Shown here piece by piece: positions 13,251 to 28,369 of a stretch of 64,000 nt of DNA. The notes under the pieces were generated by a model that saw only the letters and a list, made by a program, of their open reading frames with translations, was not told the origin of the DNA and searched no databases. Source of the DNA: Actinernus sp. WN-2022 (Eukaryota > Cnidaria > Anthozoa > Actiniaria > Actinernidae). A program made the position numbers and the translations under genes. The DNA is taken from positions 1 through 64,000 of the forward strand of contig JAOWCC010000773.1 of NCBI GenBank assembly GCA_030867875.1, in the 5' to 3' direction. Positions within the stretch are counted from its first letter, which is position 1; every line of letters starts with the position of its first letter.

Positions 13251-13559
13251 ATGATGAATCAGGAATGATGAATCAGGATCCAGGAATGATGAATGATGAA
13301 TCAGAAATCAGGAATGATGAATCAGGAATGATGAATCAGGAATCAGGAATCAGGAATGATGAATCAGGAATGATGAATGATGAATCAGGAATGATGAATC
13401 AGGAATGATGAATCAGCAATGATGAATGATGAATCAGGAATCAGCAATGATGAATCAGGAATCAGCAATGACGACTCAGGAATCAGGAATGATGAATCAG
13501 GAATGATGAATCAGGAATGATGAATCAGGACTCAGGAATCAGGAATGATGATTCAGGAA

Positions 13560-16500
13560 TGATGAATGATGAATCAGGAATGATGAATCAGGAATCAGGA
13601 ATGATGAATTATGAATCAGGAATCAGCAATGATGAATCAGGAATCAGGAATGATGAATCAGGTATGATGAATCAGGAATGATGAATGATGAATCAGGAAT
13701 GATGAATGATGAATCAGGAATGATGAATCAGGAATTAGGAATCAGGAGTGATTAATCAGGAATGAGGAATGATGAATCAAGAATCAGGAATGATGAATCA
13801 GGAATGAGGAATGATCAATCAGGAATGAGGAATGATCAATCAGGAATCAGGAATGATGACTCAGGAATGAGGAATGATGAATCAGGAATGATGAATGATG
13901 AATCAGGAATCAGGAATCAGGAGTGATTAATCAGGAATGAGGAATGATGAATCAAGAATCAGGAATGATGAATCAGGAATGAGGAATGATCAATCAGGAA
14001 TGAGGAATGATCAATCAGGAATCAGGAATGATGACTCAGGAATGAGGAATGATGAATCAGGAATGATGAATGATGAATCAGGAATCAGGAATCAGGAATG
14101 ATGAATCAGGAATGATGAATGATGAATCGGGAATGATGAATCAGGAATCAGGAATCAGGAATGATGAATCAGGAATCAGGAATGATGAATCAGGAATGAT
14201 GAATGATGAATCAGGAATCAGGAATGATGAATCAGGAATAAGGAATGATGAATCAGGAATGATGAATGATGAGTCAGGAATCAGGAATGATGAATCAGGA
14301 ATGATGAATGATGAATCAGGAATGATGAATGATGAATCAGGAATCAGCAATGATGAATCAGGAATGATGAATGATGAATCAGGAATCAGCAATGATGAAT
14401 CAGGAATGATGAATGATGAATCAGGAATGATGAATCAGGAATCAGGAATGATGAATGATGAATCAGGAATCAGCAATGATGAATCAGGAATCAGGAATGA
14501 TGAATCAGGAATGATGAATGATGAATCAGGATTGATGAATCAGGAATGATGAATCAGGAATCAGGAATCAGGAGTGATGAATCAGGAATGAGGAATGCTG
14601 AATCAAGAATCAGGAATGATGAATCAGGAATGAGGAATGATGAATCAGGAATGAGGAATGATCAATCAGGAATGAGGAATGATGAATCAGGAATGAGGAA
14701 TGATGAATCAGGAATCAGGAATGATGAATCAGGAATCAGGAATGATGAATCAGGAATCAGGAATGATGAATCAGGAATGATGAATGATATATCAGGAATC
14801 AGGAATGATGAATCAGGAAAGAGGAATGACGAATCAGGAATCAGGAATGGTGAATCATGAATCAGGAATCAGGAATGATGAATCAGGAATAAGGAATGAT
14901 GAATCAGGAATGATGAATGATGAGTCAGGAATCAGGAATGATGAATGATGAATCAGGAATGATGAATGATGAATCAGGAATCAGGAATGATGAATGATGA
15001 ATCAGGAATCAGCAATGATGAATCAGGAATGATGAATGATGAATCAGGAATGATGAATGATGAATCAGGAATGATGAATCAGGAATCAGGAATGATGAAT
15101 TATGAATCAGGAATCAGCAATGATGAATCAGGAATCAGGAATGATGAATCAGGAATCAGGAATGATGAATCAGGTATGATGAATCAGGAATGATGAATGA
15201 TGAATCAGGAATGATGAATGATGAATCAGGAATGATGAATCAGGAATTAGGAATCAGGAGTGATTAATCAGGAATGAGGAATGATGAATCAGGAATCAGG
15301 AATGATGAATCAGGAATGAGGAATGATCAATCAGGAATGAGGAATGATCAATCAGGAATCAGGAATGATGACTCAGGAATGAGGAATGATGAATCAGGAA
15401 TGATGAATGATGAATCAGGAATCAGGAATCAGGAGTGATTAATCAGGAATGAGGAATGATGAATCAAGAATCAGGAATGATGAATCAGGAATGAGGAATG
15501 ATCAATCAGGAATGAGGAATGATCAATCAGGAATCAGGAATGATGACTCAGGAATGAGGAATGATGAATCAGGAATGATGAATGATGAATCAGGAATCAG
15601 GAATCAGGAATGATGAATCAGGAATGATGAATGATGAATCGGGAATGATGAATCAGGAATCAGGAATCAGGAATGATGAATCAGGAATCAGGAATGATGA
15701 ATCAGGAATCAGGAATGATGAATCAGGAATAAGGAATGATGAATCAGGAATGATGAATGATGAGTCAGGAATCAGGAATGATGAATCAGGAATGATGAAT
15801 GATGAATCAGGAATGATGAATGATGAATCAGGAATCAGCAATGATGAATCAGGAATGATGAATGATGAATCAGGAATCAGCAATGATGAATCAGGAATGA
15901 TGAATGATGAATCAGGAATGATGAATGATGAATCAGGAATGATGAATCAGGAATCAGGAATGATGAATGATGAATCAGGAATCAGCAATGATGAATCAGG
16001 AATCAGGAATGATGAATCAGGAATGATGAATGATGAATCAGGATTGATGAATCAGGAATGATGAATCAGGAATCAGGAATCAGGAGTGATGAATCAGGAA
16101 TGAGGAATGCTGAATCAAGAATCAGGAATGATGAATCAGGAATGAGGAATGATGAATCAGGAATGAGGAATGATCAATCAGGAATGAGGAATGATGAATC
16201 AGGAATGAGGAATGATGAATCAGGAATCAGGAATGATGAATCAGGAATCAGGAATGATGAATCAGGAATCAGGAATGATGAATCAGGAATGATGAATGAT
16301 ATATCAGGAATCAGGAATGATGAATCAGGAAAGAGGAATGACGAATCAGGAATCAGGAATGGTGAATCATGAATCAGGAATCAGGAATGATGAATCAGGA
16401 ATAAGGAATGATGAATCAGGAATGATGAATGATGAGTCAGGAATCAGGAATGATGAATCAGGAATGATGAATGATGAATCAGGAATGATGAATGATGAAT

Positions 16501-17350
16501 CAGGAATCAGGAATGATGAATGATGAATCAGGAATCAGCAATGATGAATCAGGAATGATGAATGATGAATCAGGAATGATGAATGATGAATCAGGAATGA
16601 TGAATCAGGAATCAGGAATGATGAATTATGAATCAGGAATCAGCAATGATGAATCAGGAATCAGGAATGATGAATCAGGTATGATGAATCAGGAATGATG
16701 AATGATGAATCAGGAATGATGAATGATGAATCAGGAATGATGAATCAGGAATTAGGAATCAGGAGTGATTAATCAGGAATGAGGAATGATGAATCAAGAA
16801 TCAGGAATGATGAATCAGGAATGAGGAATGATCAATCAGGAATGAGGAATGATCAATCAGGAATCAGGAATGATGACTCAGGAATGAGGAATGATGAATC
16901 AGGAATGATGAATGATGAATCAGGAATCAGGAATCAGGAGTGATTAATCAGGAATGAGGAATGATGAATCAAGAATCAGGAATGATGAATCAGGAATGAG
17001 GAATGATCAATCAGGAATGAGGAATGATCAATCAGGAATCAGGAATGATGACTCAGGAATGAGGAATGATCAATCAGGAATGAGGAATGATGAATCAGGA
17101 ATCAGGAATCAGGAATGATGAATCAGGAATGATGAATGATGAATCGGGAATGATGAATCAGGAATCAGGAATCAGGAATGATGAATCAGGAATCAGGAAT
17201 GATGAATCAGGAATGATGAATGATGAATCAGGAATCAGGAATGATGAATCAGGAATAAGGAATGATGAATCAGGAATGATGAATGATGAGTCAGGAATCA
17301 GGAATGATGAATCAGGAATGATGAATGATGAATCAGGAATGATGAATGAT
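13560..17350 (+). repeat. 1.5-kb higher-order repeat, about two and a half copies
   Basis: Landmarks recur at constant spacing. GGAGTGATT elements at 13746 and 13921 reappear at 15258 and 15433 (+1512), then at 16763 and 16938 (+1505). The AATCGGG marker lies at 14128, 15640 and 17145. The variable third heptamers read in the same order in each copy, and the trimer strings starting near 14070 and 15582 match almost throughout. The one-heptamer difference (1512 against 1505) is a clean 7-bp deletion. The third copy loses similarity near 17350. Confidence 0.85.
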
Positions 17351-17699
17351 GAATCAGGAATGAGGAATGATCAATCAGGAATGAGGAATGATCAATCAGG
17401 AATGAGGAATGATGAATCAGGAATGAGGAATGATGAATCAGGAATGATGAATGATGAATCAGGAATCAGGAATGATGAATCAGGAATCAGGAATGATGAA
17501 TCAGGAATGATGAATGATATATCAGGAATCAGGAATGATGAATCAGGAAAGAGGAATGACGAATCAGGAATCAGGAATGGTGAATCATGAATCAGGAATC
17601 AGGAATGATGAATCAGGAATAAGGAATGATGAATCAGGAATGATGAATGATGAGTCAGGAATCAGGAATGATGAATCAGGAATGATGAATGATGAATCA

Positions 17700-20600
17700 G
17701 GAATGATGAATGATGAATCAGGAATCAGCAATGATGAATCAGGAATGATGAATGATGAATCAGGAATGATGAATGATGAATCAGCAATGATGAATCAGGA
17801 ATCAGGAATGATGAATTATGAATCAGGAATCAGCAATGATGAATCAGGAATCAGGAATGATGAATCAGGAATGATGAATCAGGAATGATGAATGATGAAT
17901 CAGGAATGATGAATGATGAATCAGGAATGATGAATCAGGAATTAGGAATCAGGAGTGATTAATCAGGAATCAGGAATGATGAATCAAGAATCAGGAATGA
18001 CGAATCAAGAATGAGGAATGATCAATCAGGAATGAGGAATGATCAATCAGGAATGAGGAATGATGAATCAGGAATGAGGAATGATGAATCAGGAATGATG
18101 AATGATGAATCAGGAATCAGGAATCAGGAATGATCAATCAGGAATGATGAATGATGAATCGGGAATGATGAATCAGGAATCAGGAATCAGGAATGATGAA
18201 TCAGGAATCAGGAATGATGAATCAGGAATGATGAATGATGAATCAGGAATCAGGAATGATGAATAAGGAATAAGGAATGATGAATCAGGAATGATGAATG
18301 ATGAGTCAGGAATCAGGAATGATAAATCAGGAATGATGAATGATGAATCAGGAATGATGAATGATGAATCAGCAATCAGCAATGATGAATCAGGAATGAT
18401 GAATGATGAATCAGGAATCAGCAATGATGAATCAGGAATGATGAATGATGAATCAGGAATGATGAATGATGAATGATGAATCAGGAATGATGAATCAGGA
18501 ATCAGGAATGATGAATGATGAATCAGGAATCAGCAATGATGAATCAGGAATCAGGAATGATGAATCAGGAATGATGAATGATGAATCAGGATTGATGAAT
18601 CAGGAATGATGGATCAGGAATCAGGAATCAGGAGTGATTAATCAGGAATCAGGAATGATGAATCAAGAATCAGGAATCATGAATCAGGAATGAGGAATGA
18701 TCAATCAGCAATGAGGAATGATGGATCAGGAATGATGAATCAGGAATGATGAATCAGGATCCAGGAATGATGAATGATGAATCAGAAATCAGGAATGATG
18801 AATCAGGAATGATGAATCAGGAATCAGGAATCAGCAATGATGAATGATGAATCAGGAATCAGCAATGATGAATCAGGAATCAGGAATGATGAATCAGGAA
18901 TGATGAATGATGGATCAGGAATGATGAATCAGGAATGATGAATCAGGATCCAGGAATGATGAATCATGAATCAGAAATCAGGAATGATGAATCAGGAATG
19001 ATGAATCAGGAATGATGAATGATGGATCAGGAATGATGAATCAGGAATGATGAATGATGAATCAGGAATGATGAATCAGGAATAATGAATCAGCAATGAT
19101 GAATGATGAATCAGGAATCAGCAATGATGAATCAGGAATCAGCAATGATGAATCAGGAATCATCAATGATGAATGATGAATCAGGAATCAGCAATGATGA
19201 ATCAGGAATCAGGAATGATGAATCAGGAATGATGAATGATGGATCAGGAATGATGAATCAGGAATGATGAATCAGGATCCAGGAATGATGAATGATGAAT
19301 CAGAAATCAGGAATGATGAATCAGGAATGATGAATCAGGAATCAGGAATCAGGAATGATGAATCAGGAATGATGAATGATGAATCAGGAATGATGAATCA
19401 GGAATAATGAATCAGCAATGATGAATGATGAATCAGGAATCAGCAATGATGAATCAGGAATCAGCAATGATGAATCAGGAATCAGGAATGATGAATCAGG
19501 AATGATGAATCAGGAATGATGAATCAGGAATCAGGAATCAGGAATGATGATTCAGGAATGATGAATGATGAATCAGGACTGATGAATCAGGAATCAGGAA
19601 TGATGAATTATGAATCAGGAATCAGCAATGATGAATCAGGAATCAGGAATCAGGAATCAGGAATGATGAATCAGGAATCAGGAATGATGAATCAGGAATG
19701 ATGAATGATGAATCAGGAATCAGCAATGATGAATCAGGAATCAGGAATGATGAATCAGGAATGATGAATCAGGAATGATGAATCAGGAATCAGGAATCAG
19801 GAATGATGATTCAGGAATGATGAATGATGAATCAGGACTGATGAATCAGGAATCAGGAATGATGAATTATGAATCAGGAATCAGCAATGATGAATCAGGA
19901 ATTAGGAATCAGGAATCAGGAATGATGAATCAGGAATCAGGAATGATGAATCAGGAATGATGAATGATGAATCAGGAATCAGGAATGATGAATCAGGAAT
20001 AAGGAATGATGAATCAGGAATGATGAATGATGAGTCAGGAATCAGGAATGATGAATCAGGAATGATGAATGATGAATCAGGAATGATGAATGATGAATCA
20101 GGAATCAGCAATGATGAATCAGGAATGATGAATGATGAATCAGGAATCAGCAATGATGAATCAGGAATGATGAATGATGAATCAGGAATGATGAATGATG
20201 AATCAGGAATGATGAATCAGGAATCAGGAATGATGAATGATGAATCAGGAATCAGCAATGATGAATCAGGAATCAGGAATGATGAATCAGGAATGATGAA
20301 TGATGAATCAGGATTGATGAATCAGGAATGATGAATCAGGAATCAGGAATCAGGAGTGATTAATCAGGAATCAGGAATGATGAATCAAGAATCAGGAATG
20401 ATGAATCAGGAATGAGGAATGATCAATCAGGAATGAGGAATGATCAATCAGGAATGAGGAATGATGAATCAGGAATGAGGAATGATGAATCAGGAATGAT
20501 GAATGATGAATCAGGAATCAGGAATGATGAATCAGGAATCAGGAATGATGAATCAGGAATGATGAATGATATATCAGGAATCAGGAATGATGAATCAGGA

Positions 20601-23050
20601 AAGAGGAATGACGAATCAGGAATCAGGAATGGTGAATCATGAATCAGGAATCAGGAATGATGAATCAGGAATAAGGAATGATGAATCAGGAATGATGAAT
20701 GATGAGTCAGGAATCAGGAATGATGAATCAGGAATGATGAATGATGAATCAGGAATGATGAATGATGAATCAGGAATCAGGAATGATAAATGATGAATCA
20801 GGAATCAGCAATGATGAATCAGGAATGATGAATGATGAATCAGGAATGATGAATGATGAATCAGGAATGATGAATCAGGAATCAGGAATGATGAATTATG
20901 AATCAGGAATCAGCAATGATGAATCAGGAATGATGAATCAGGAATGATGAATGATGAATCAGGAATGATGAATGATGAATCAGGAATGATGAATCAGGAA
21001 TTAGGAATCAGGAGTGATTAATCAGGAATCAGGAATGATGAATCAAGAATCAGGAATGATGAATCAAGAATGAGGAATGATCAATCAGGAATGAGGAATG
21101 ATCAATCAGGAATCAGGAATGATGAATCAGGAATGAGGAATGATGAATCAGGAATGATGAATGATGAATCAGGAATCAGGAATCAGGAATGATGAATCAG
21201 GAATGATGAATGATGAATCGGGAATGATGAATCAGGAATCAGGAATCAGGAATGATGAATCAGGAATCAGGAATGATGAATCAGGAATGATGAATGATGA
21301 ATCAGGAATCAGGAATGATGAATAAGGAATAAGGAATGATGAATCAGGAATGATGAATGATGAGTCAGGAATCAGGAATGATAAATCAGGAATGATGAAT
21401 GATGAATCAGGAATGATGAATGATGAATCAGGAATCAGCAATGATGAATCAGGAATGATGAATGATGAATCAGGAATCAGCAATGATGAGTCAGGAATGA
21501 TGAATGATGAATCAGGAATGATGAATGATGAATGATGAATCAGGAATGATGAATCAGGAATCAGGAATGATGAATGATGAATCAGGAATCAGCAATGATG
21601 AATCAGGAATCAGGAATGATGAATCAGGAATGATGAATGATGAATCAGGATTGATGAATCAGGAATGATGAATCAGGAATCAGGAATCAGGAGTGATTAA
21701 TCAGGAATCAGGAATGATGAATCAAGAATCAGCAATCATGAATCAGGAATGAGGAATGATCAATCAGCAATGAGGAATGATGGATCAGGAATGATGAATC
21801 AGGAATGATGAATCAGGATCCAGGAATGATGAATGATGAATCAGAAATCAGGAATGATGAATCAGGAATGATGAATCAGGAATCAGGAATCAGCAATGAT
21901 GAATGATGAATCAGGAATCAGCAGTGATGAATCAGGAATCAGGAATGATGAATCAGGAATGATGAATGATGGATCAGGAATGATGAATCAGGAATGATGA
22001 ATCAGGATCCAGGAATGATGAATGATGAATCAGAAATCAGGAATGATGAATCAGGAATGATGAATCAGGAATCAGGAATCAGGAATGATGAATCAGGAAT
22101 GATGAATGATGAATCAGGAATGATGAATCAGGAATAATGAATCAGCAATGATGAATGATGAATTAGGAATCAGCAATGATGAATCAGGAATCAGCAATGA
22201 TGAATCAGGAATCAGGAATGATGAATCAGGAATGATGAATCAGGAATGATGAATCAGGAATCAGGAATCAGGAATGATGATTCAGGAATGATGAATGATG
22301 AATCAGGAATGATGAATGATGAATCAGGAATGATGAATCAGGAATCAGGAATGATGAATTATGAATCAGGAATCAGCAATGATGAATCAGGAATCAGGAA
22401 TGATGAATCAGGTATGATGAATCAGGAATGATGAATGATGAATCAGGAATGATGAATGATGAATCAGGAATGATGAATCAGGAATTAGGAATCAGGAGTG
22501 ATTAATCAGGAATGAGGAATGATGAATCAAGAATCAGGAATGATGAATCAGGAATGAGGAATGATCAATCAGGAATCAGGAATGATCAATCAGGAATCAG
22601 GAATGATGACTCAGGAATGAGGAATGATGAATCAGGAATGATGAATGATGAATCAGGAATCAGGAATCAGGAATGATGAATCAGGAATGATGAATGATGA
22701 ATCGGGAATGATGAATCAGGAATCAGGAATCAGGAATGATGAATCAGGAATCAGGAATGATGAATCAGGAATGATGAATGATGAATCAGGAATCAGGAAT
22801 GATGAATCAGGAATAAGGAATGATGAATCAGGAATGATGAATGATGAGTCAGGAATCAGGAATGATGAATCAGGAATGATGAATGATGAATCAGGAATGA
22901 TGAATGATGAATCAGGAATCAGCAATGATGAATCAGGAATGATGAATGATGAATCAGGAATCAGCAATGATGAATCAGGAATGATGAATGATGAATCAGG
23001 AATGATGAATGATGAATCAGGAATGATGAATCAGGAATCAGGAATGATGA
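17700..23050 (+). repeat. 10,668-bp-spaced higher-order repeat, first copy
   Basis: Everything I could compare from about 17.7 to 23.05 kb recurs 10,668 bp downstream. AATCGGG markers at 18160, 21219 and 22703 pair with 28828, 31887 and 33371. Internal features pair too, such as AATGATAAAT variants, GGATCC heptamers and two 259-bp-spaced copies of a 61-codon block at 19516 and 19775. The spacing equals 508 trimers of 21 bp. The left limit lies between about 17.59 and 17.89 kb, where offsets differ by 28 bp. The right limit is near 23.05 kb, where this copy has 42 extra bases. Confidence 0.85.
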
Positions 23051-23179
23051 ATGATGAATCAGGAATGATGAATCAGGAATCAGGAATGATGAATGATGAA
23101 TCAGGAATCAGCAATGATGAATCAGGAATCAGGAATGATGAATCAGGAATGATGAATGATGAATCAGGATTGATGAATC

Positions 23180-24990
23180 AGGAATGATGAATCAGGAATC
23201 AGGAATCAGGAGTGATGAATCAGGAATGAGGAATGCTGAATCAAGAATCAGGAATGATGAATCAGGAATGAGGAATGATGAATCAGGAATGAGGAATGAT
23301 CAATCAGGAATGAGGAATGATGAATCAGGAATGAGGAATGATGAATCAGGAATCAGGAATGATGAATCAGGAATCAGGAATGATGAATCAGGAATCAGGA
23401 ATGATGAATCAGGAATGATGAATGATATATCAGGAATCAGGAATGATGAATCAGGAAAGAGGAATGACGAATCAGGAATCAGGAATGGTGAATCATGAAT
23501 CAGGAATCAGGAATGATGAATCAGGAATAAGGAATGATGAATCAGGAATGATGAATGATGAGTCAGGAATCAGGAATGATGAATCAGGAATGATGAATGA
23601 TGAATCAGGAATGATGAATGATGAATCAGGAATCAGGAATGATGAATGATGAATCAGGAATCAGCAATGATGAATCAGGAATGATGAATGATGAATCAGG
23701 AATGATGAATGATGAATCAGGAATGATGAATCAGGAATCAGGAATGATGAATTATGAATCAGGAATCAGCAATGATGAATCAGGAATCAGGAATGATGAA
23801 TCAGGTATGATGAATCAGGAATGATGAATGATGAATCAGGAATGATGAATGATGAATCAGGAATGATGAATCAGGAATTAGGAATCAGGAGTGATTAATC
23901 AGGAATGAGGAATGATGAATCAAGAATCAGGAATGATGAATCAGGAATGAGGAATGATCAATCAGGAATGAGGAATGATCAATCAGGAATCAGGAATGAT
24001 GACTCAGGAATGAGGAATGATGAATCAGGAATGATGAATGATGAATCAGGAATCAGGAATCAGGAGTGATTAATCAGGAATGAGGAATGATGAATCAAGA
24101 ATCAGGAATGATGAATCAGGAATGAGGAATGATCAATCAGGAATGAGGAATGATCAATCAGGAATCAGGAATGATGACTCAGGAATGAGGAATGATCAAT
24201 CAGGAATGAGGAATGATGAATCAGGAATCAGGAATCAGGAATGATGAATCAGGAATGATGAATGATGAATCGGGAATGATGAATCAGGAATCAGGAATCA
24301 GGAATGATGAATCAGGAATCAGGAATGATGAATCAGGAATGATGAATGATGAATCAGGAATCAGGAATGATGAATCAGGAATAAGGAATGATGAATCAGG
24401 AATGATGAATGATGAGTCAGGAATCAGGAATGATGAATCAGGAATGATGAATGATGAATCAGGAATGATGAATGATGAATCAGGAATCAGCAATGATGAA
24501 TCAGGAATGATGAATGATGAATCAGGAATCAGCAATGATGAATCAGGAATGATGAATGATGAATCAGGAATGATGAATGATGAATCAGGAATGATGAATC
24601 AGGAATCAGGAATGATGAATGATGAATCAGGAATCAGCAATGATGAATCAGGAATCAGGAATGATGAATCAGGAATGATGAATGATGAATCAGGATTGAT
24701 GAATCAGGAATGATGAATCAGGAATCAGGAATCAGGAGTGATTAATCAGGAATCAGGAATGATGAATCAAGAATCAGGAATGATGAATCAGGAATGAGGA
24801 ATGATCAATCAGGAATGAGGAATGATCAATCAGGAATGAGGAATGATGAATCAGGAATGAGGAATGATGAATCAGGAATGATGAATGATGAATCAGGAAT
24901 CAGGAATGATGAATCAGGAATCAGGAATGATGAATCAGGAATGATGAATGATATATCAGGAATCAGGAATGATGAATCAGGAATGATGAA
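23180..24990 (+). repeat. 3,206-bp-spaced duplication, first copy
   Basis: The trimer order from 23184 to about 24.96 kb recurs at 26390 to about 28.16 kb; anchors at 23422, 23618, 24213 and 24794 pair with 26628, 26824, 27419 and 28000. The start of this block also matches 16058 to about 17.35 kb at an offset of 7,126 bp. After about 24.97 kb this copy lacks 133 bp (19 heptamers), including the AATCAGGAAAGAGG and GGTGAATCATG markers present at the matching place in the second copy, so further matches fall at 3,339 bp. Confidence 0.8.
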
Positions 24991-24999
24991 TGATGAATC

Positions 25000-26210
25000 A
25001 GGAATGATGAATGATGAATCAGGAATCAGGAATGATGAATGATGAATCAGGAATCAGCAATGATGAATCAGGAATGATGAATGATGAATCAGGAATGATG
25101 AATGATGAATCAGGAATGATGAATCAGGAATCAGGAATGATGAATTATGAATCAGGAATCAGCAATGATGAATCAGGAATCAGGAATGATGAATCAGGAA
25201 TGATGAATCAGGAATGATGAATGATGAATCAGGAATGATGAATGATGAATCAGGAATGATGAATCAGGAATTAGGAATCAGGAGTGATTAATCAGGAATC
25301 AGGAATGATGAATCAAGAATCAGGAATGATGAATCAAGAATGAGGAATGATCAATCAGGAATGAGGAATGATCAATCAGGAATGAGGAATGATGAATCAG
25401 GAATGAGGAATGATGAATCAGGAATGATGAATGATGAATCAGGAATCAGGAATCAGGAATGATCAATCAGGAATGATGAATGATGAATCGGGAATGATGA
25501 ATCAGGAATCAGGAATCAGGAATGATGAATCAGGAATCAGGAATGATGAATCAGGAATGATGAATGATGAATCAGGAATCAGGAATGATGAATAAGGAAT
25601 AAGGAATGATGAATCAGGAATGATGAATGATGAGTCAGGAATCAGGAATGATAAATCAGGAATGATGAATGATGAATCAGGAATGATGAATGATGAATCA
25701 GCAATCAGCAATGATGAATCAGGAATGATGAATGATGAATCAGGAATCAGCAATGATGAATCAGGAATGATGAATGATGAATCAGGAATGATGAATGATG
25801 AATGATGAATCAGGAATGATGAATCAGGAATCAGGAATGATGAATGATGAATCAGGAATCAGCAATGATGAATCAGGAATCAGGAATGATGAATCAGGAA
25901 TGATGAATGATGAATCAGGATTGATGAATCAGGAATGATGGATCAGGAATCAGGAATCAGGAGTGATTAATCAGGAATCAGGAATGATGAATCAAGAATC
26001 AGGAATCATGAATCAGGAATGAGGAATGATCAATCAGCAATGAGGAATGATGGATCAGGAATGATGAATCAGGAATGATGAATCAGGATCCAGGAATGAT
26101 GAATGATGAATCAGAAATCAGGAATGATGAATCAGGAATGATGAATCAGGAATCAGGAATCAGCAATGATGAATGATGAATGATGAATCAGCAATGATGA
26201 ATCAGGAATC
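25000..26210 (+). repeat. 3,339-bp-spaced duplication, first copy
   Basis: Anchors at 25011, 25502 and 25620 pair with 28350, 28841 and 28959. The block carries AATAAGGAATAAGG, AATGATAAAT and CAGCAATCAGC variants in the same order as at 18.1-18.5 kb and 28.8-29.1 kb. Similarity to the downstream copy breaks near 26.17 kb, where a different arrangement leads into the block at 26390. The 133-bp difference from the neighbouring 3,206-bp spacing is a multiple of seven. Confidence 0.75.
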
Positions 26211-26389
26211 AGGAATGATGAATCAGGAATGATGAATGATGAATCAGGATTGATGAATCAGGAATGATGAATCAGAAATCAGGAATGATGAATCAGGAAT
26301 GATGAATCAGGAATCAGGAATCAGGAATGATGAATCAGGAATGATGAATCAGGAATGATGAATGATGAATCAGGATTGATGAATCAGGA

Positions 26390-28200
26390 ATGATGAATCA
26401 GGAATCAGGAATCAGGAGTGATGAATCAGGAATGAGGAATGCTGAATCAAGAATCAGGAATGATGAATCAGGAATGAGGAATGATGAATCAGGAATGAGG
26501 AATGATCAATCAGTAATGAGGAATGATCAATCAGGAATGAGGAATGATGAATCAGGAATCAGGAATGATGAATCAGGAATCAGGAATGATGAATCAGGAA
26601 TCAGGAATGATGAATCAGGAATGATGAATGATATATCAGGAATCAGGAATGATGAATCAGGAAAGAGGAATGACGAATCAGGAATCAGGAATGGTGAATC
26701 ATGAATCAGGAATCAGGAATGATGAATCAGGAATAAGGAATGATGAATCAGGAATGATGAATGATGAGTCAGGAATCAGGAATGATGAATCAGGAATGAT
26801 GAATGATGAATCAGGAATGATGAATGATGAATCAGGAATCAGGAATGATGAATGATGAATCAGGAATCAGCAATGATGAATCAGGAATGATGAATGATGA
26901 ATCAGGAATGATGAATGATGAATCAGGAATGATGAATCAGGAATCAGGAATGATGAATTATGAATCAGGAATCAGCAATGATGAATCAGGAATCAGGAAT
27001 GATGAATCAGGTATGATGAATCAGGAATGATGAATGATGAATCAGGAATGATGAATGATGAATCAGGAATGATGAATCAGGAATTAGGAATCAGGAGTGA
27101 TTAATCAGGAATGAGGAATGATGAATCAAGAATCAGGAATGATGAATCAGGAATGAGGAATGATCAATCAGGAATGAGGAATGATCAATCAGGAATCAGG
27201 AATGATGACTCAGGAATGAGGAATGATGAATCAGGAATGATGAATGATGAATCAGGAATCAGGAATCAGGAGTGATTAATCAGGAATGAGGAATGATGAA
27301 TCAAGAATCAGGAATGATGAATCAGGAATGAGGAATGATCAATCAGGAATGAGGAATGATCAATCAGGAATCAGGAATGATGACTCAGGAATGAGGAATG
27401 ATCAATCAGGAATGAGGAATGATGAATCAGGAATCAGGAATCAGGAATGATGAATCAGGAATGATGAATGATGAATCGGGAATGATGAATCAGGAATCAG
27501 GAATCAGGAATGATGAATCAGGAATCAGGAATGATGAATCAGGAATGATGAATGATGAATCAGGAATCAGGAATGATGAATCAGGAATAAGGAATGATGA
27601 ATCAGGAATGATGAATGATGAGTCAGGAATCAGGAATGATGAATCAGGAATGATGAATGATGAATCAGGAATGATGAATGATGAATCAGGAATCAGCAAT
27701 GATGAATCAGGAATGATGAATGATGAATCAGGAATCAGCAATGATGAATCAGGAATGATGAATGATGAATCAGGAATGATGAATGATGAATCAGGAATGA
27801 TGAATCAGGAATCAGGAATGATGAATGATGAATCAGGAATCAGCAATGATGAATCAGGAATCAGGAATGATGAATCAGGAATGATGAATGATGAATCAGG
27901 ATTGATGAATCAGGAATGATGAATCAGGAATCAGGAATCAGGAGTGATTAATCAGGAATCAGGAATGATGAATCAAGAATCAGGAATGATGAATCAGGAA
28001 TGAGGAATGATCAATCAGGAATGAGGAATGATCAATCAGGAATGAGGAATGATGAATCAGGAATGAGGAATGATGAATCAGGAATGATGAATGATGAATC
28101 AGGAATCAGGAATGATGAATCAGGAATCAGGAATGATGAATCAGGAATGATGAATGATATATCAGGAATCAGGAATGATGAATCAGGAAAGAGGAATGAC
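26390..28200 (+). repeat. 3,206-bp-spaced duplication, second copy
   Basis: This copy matches 23.18-24.99 kb in the order of its variable heptamers, the AATCGGG marker (27477 against 24271), and paired GGAGTGATT elements. It differs near 26.5 kb, where AGTAATGAGG and an extra AATGATC replace parts of the first copy. It retains the AATCAGGAAAGAGGAATGAC and GGTGAATCATG marker segment near 28.19-28.23 kb that the first copy has lost. Confidence 0.8.
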
Positions 28201-28369
28201 GAATCAGGAATCAGGAATGGTGAATCATGAATCAGGAATCAGGAATGATGAATCAGGAATAAGGAATGATGAATCAGGAATGATGAATGATGAGTCAGGA
28301 ATCAGGAATGATGAATCAGGAATGATGAATGATGAATCAGGAATGATGAATGATGAATCAGGAATCAGG

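Noticed and set aside
22645..23187. 180-codon open frame (and over a hundred other frames of 61-167 codons in the heptamer array) as protein-coding genes
   Set aside because: All encode rotations of the same heptapeptide, occur in every plus frame and also on the minus strand, start at any ATGATG and stop when repeat phase slips. They track the repeat, not a gene.
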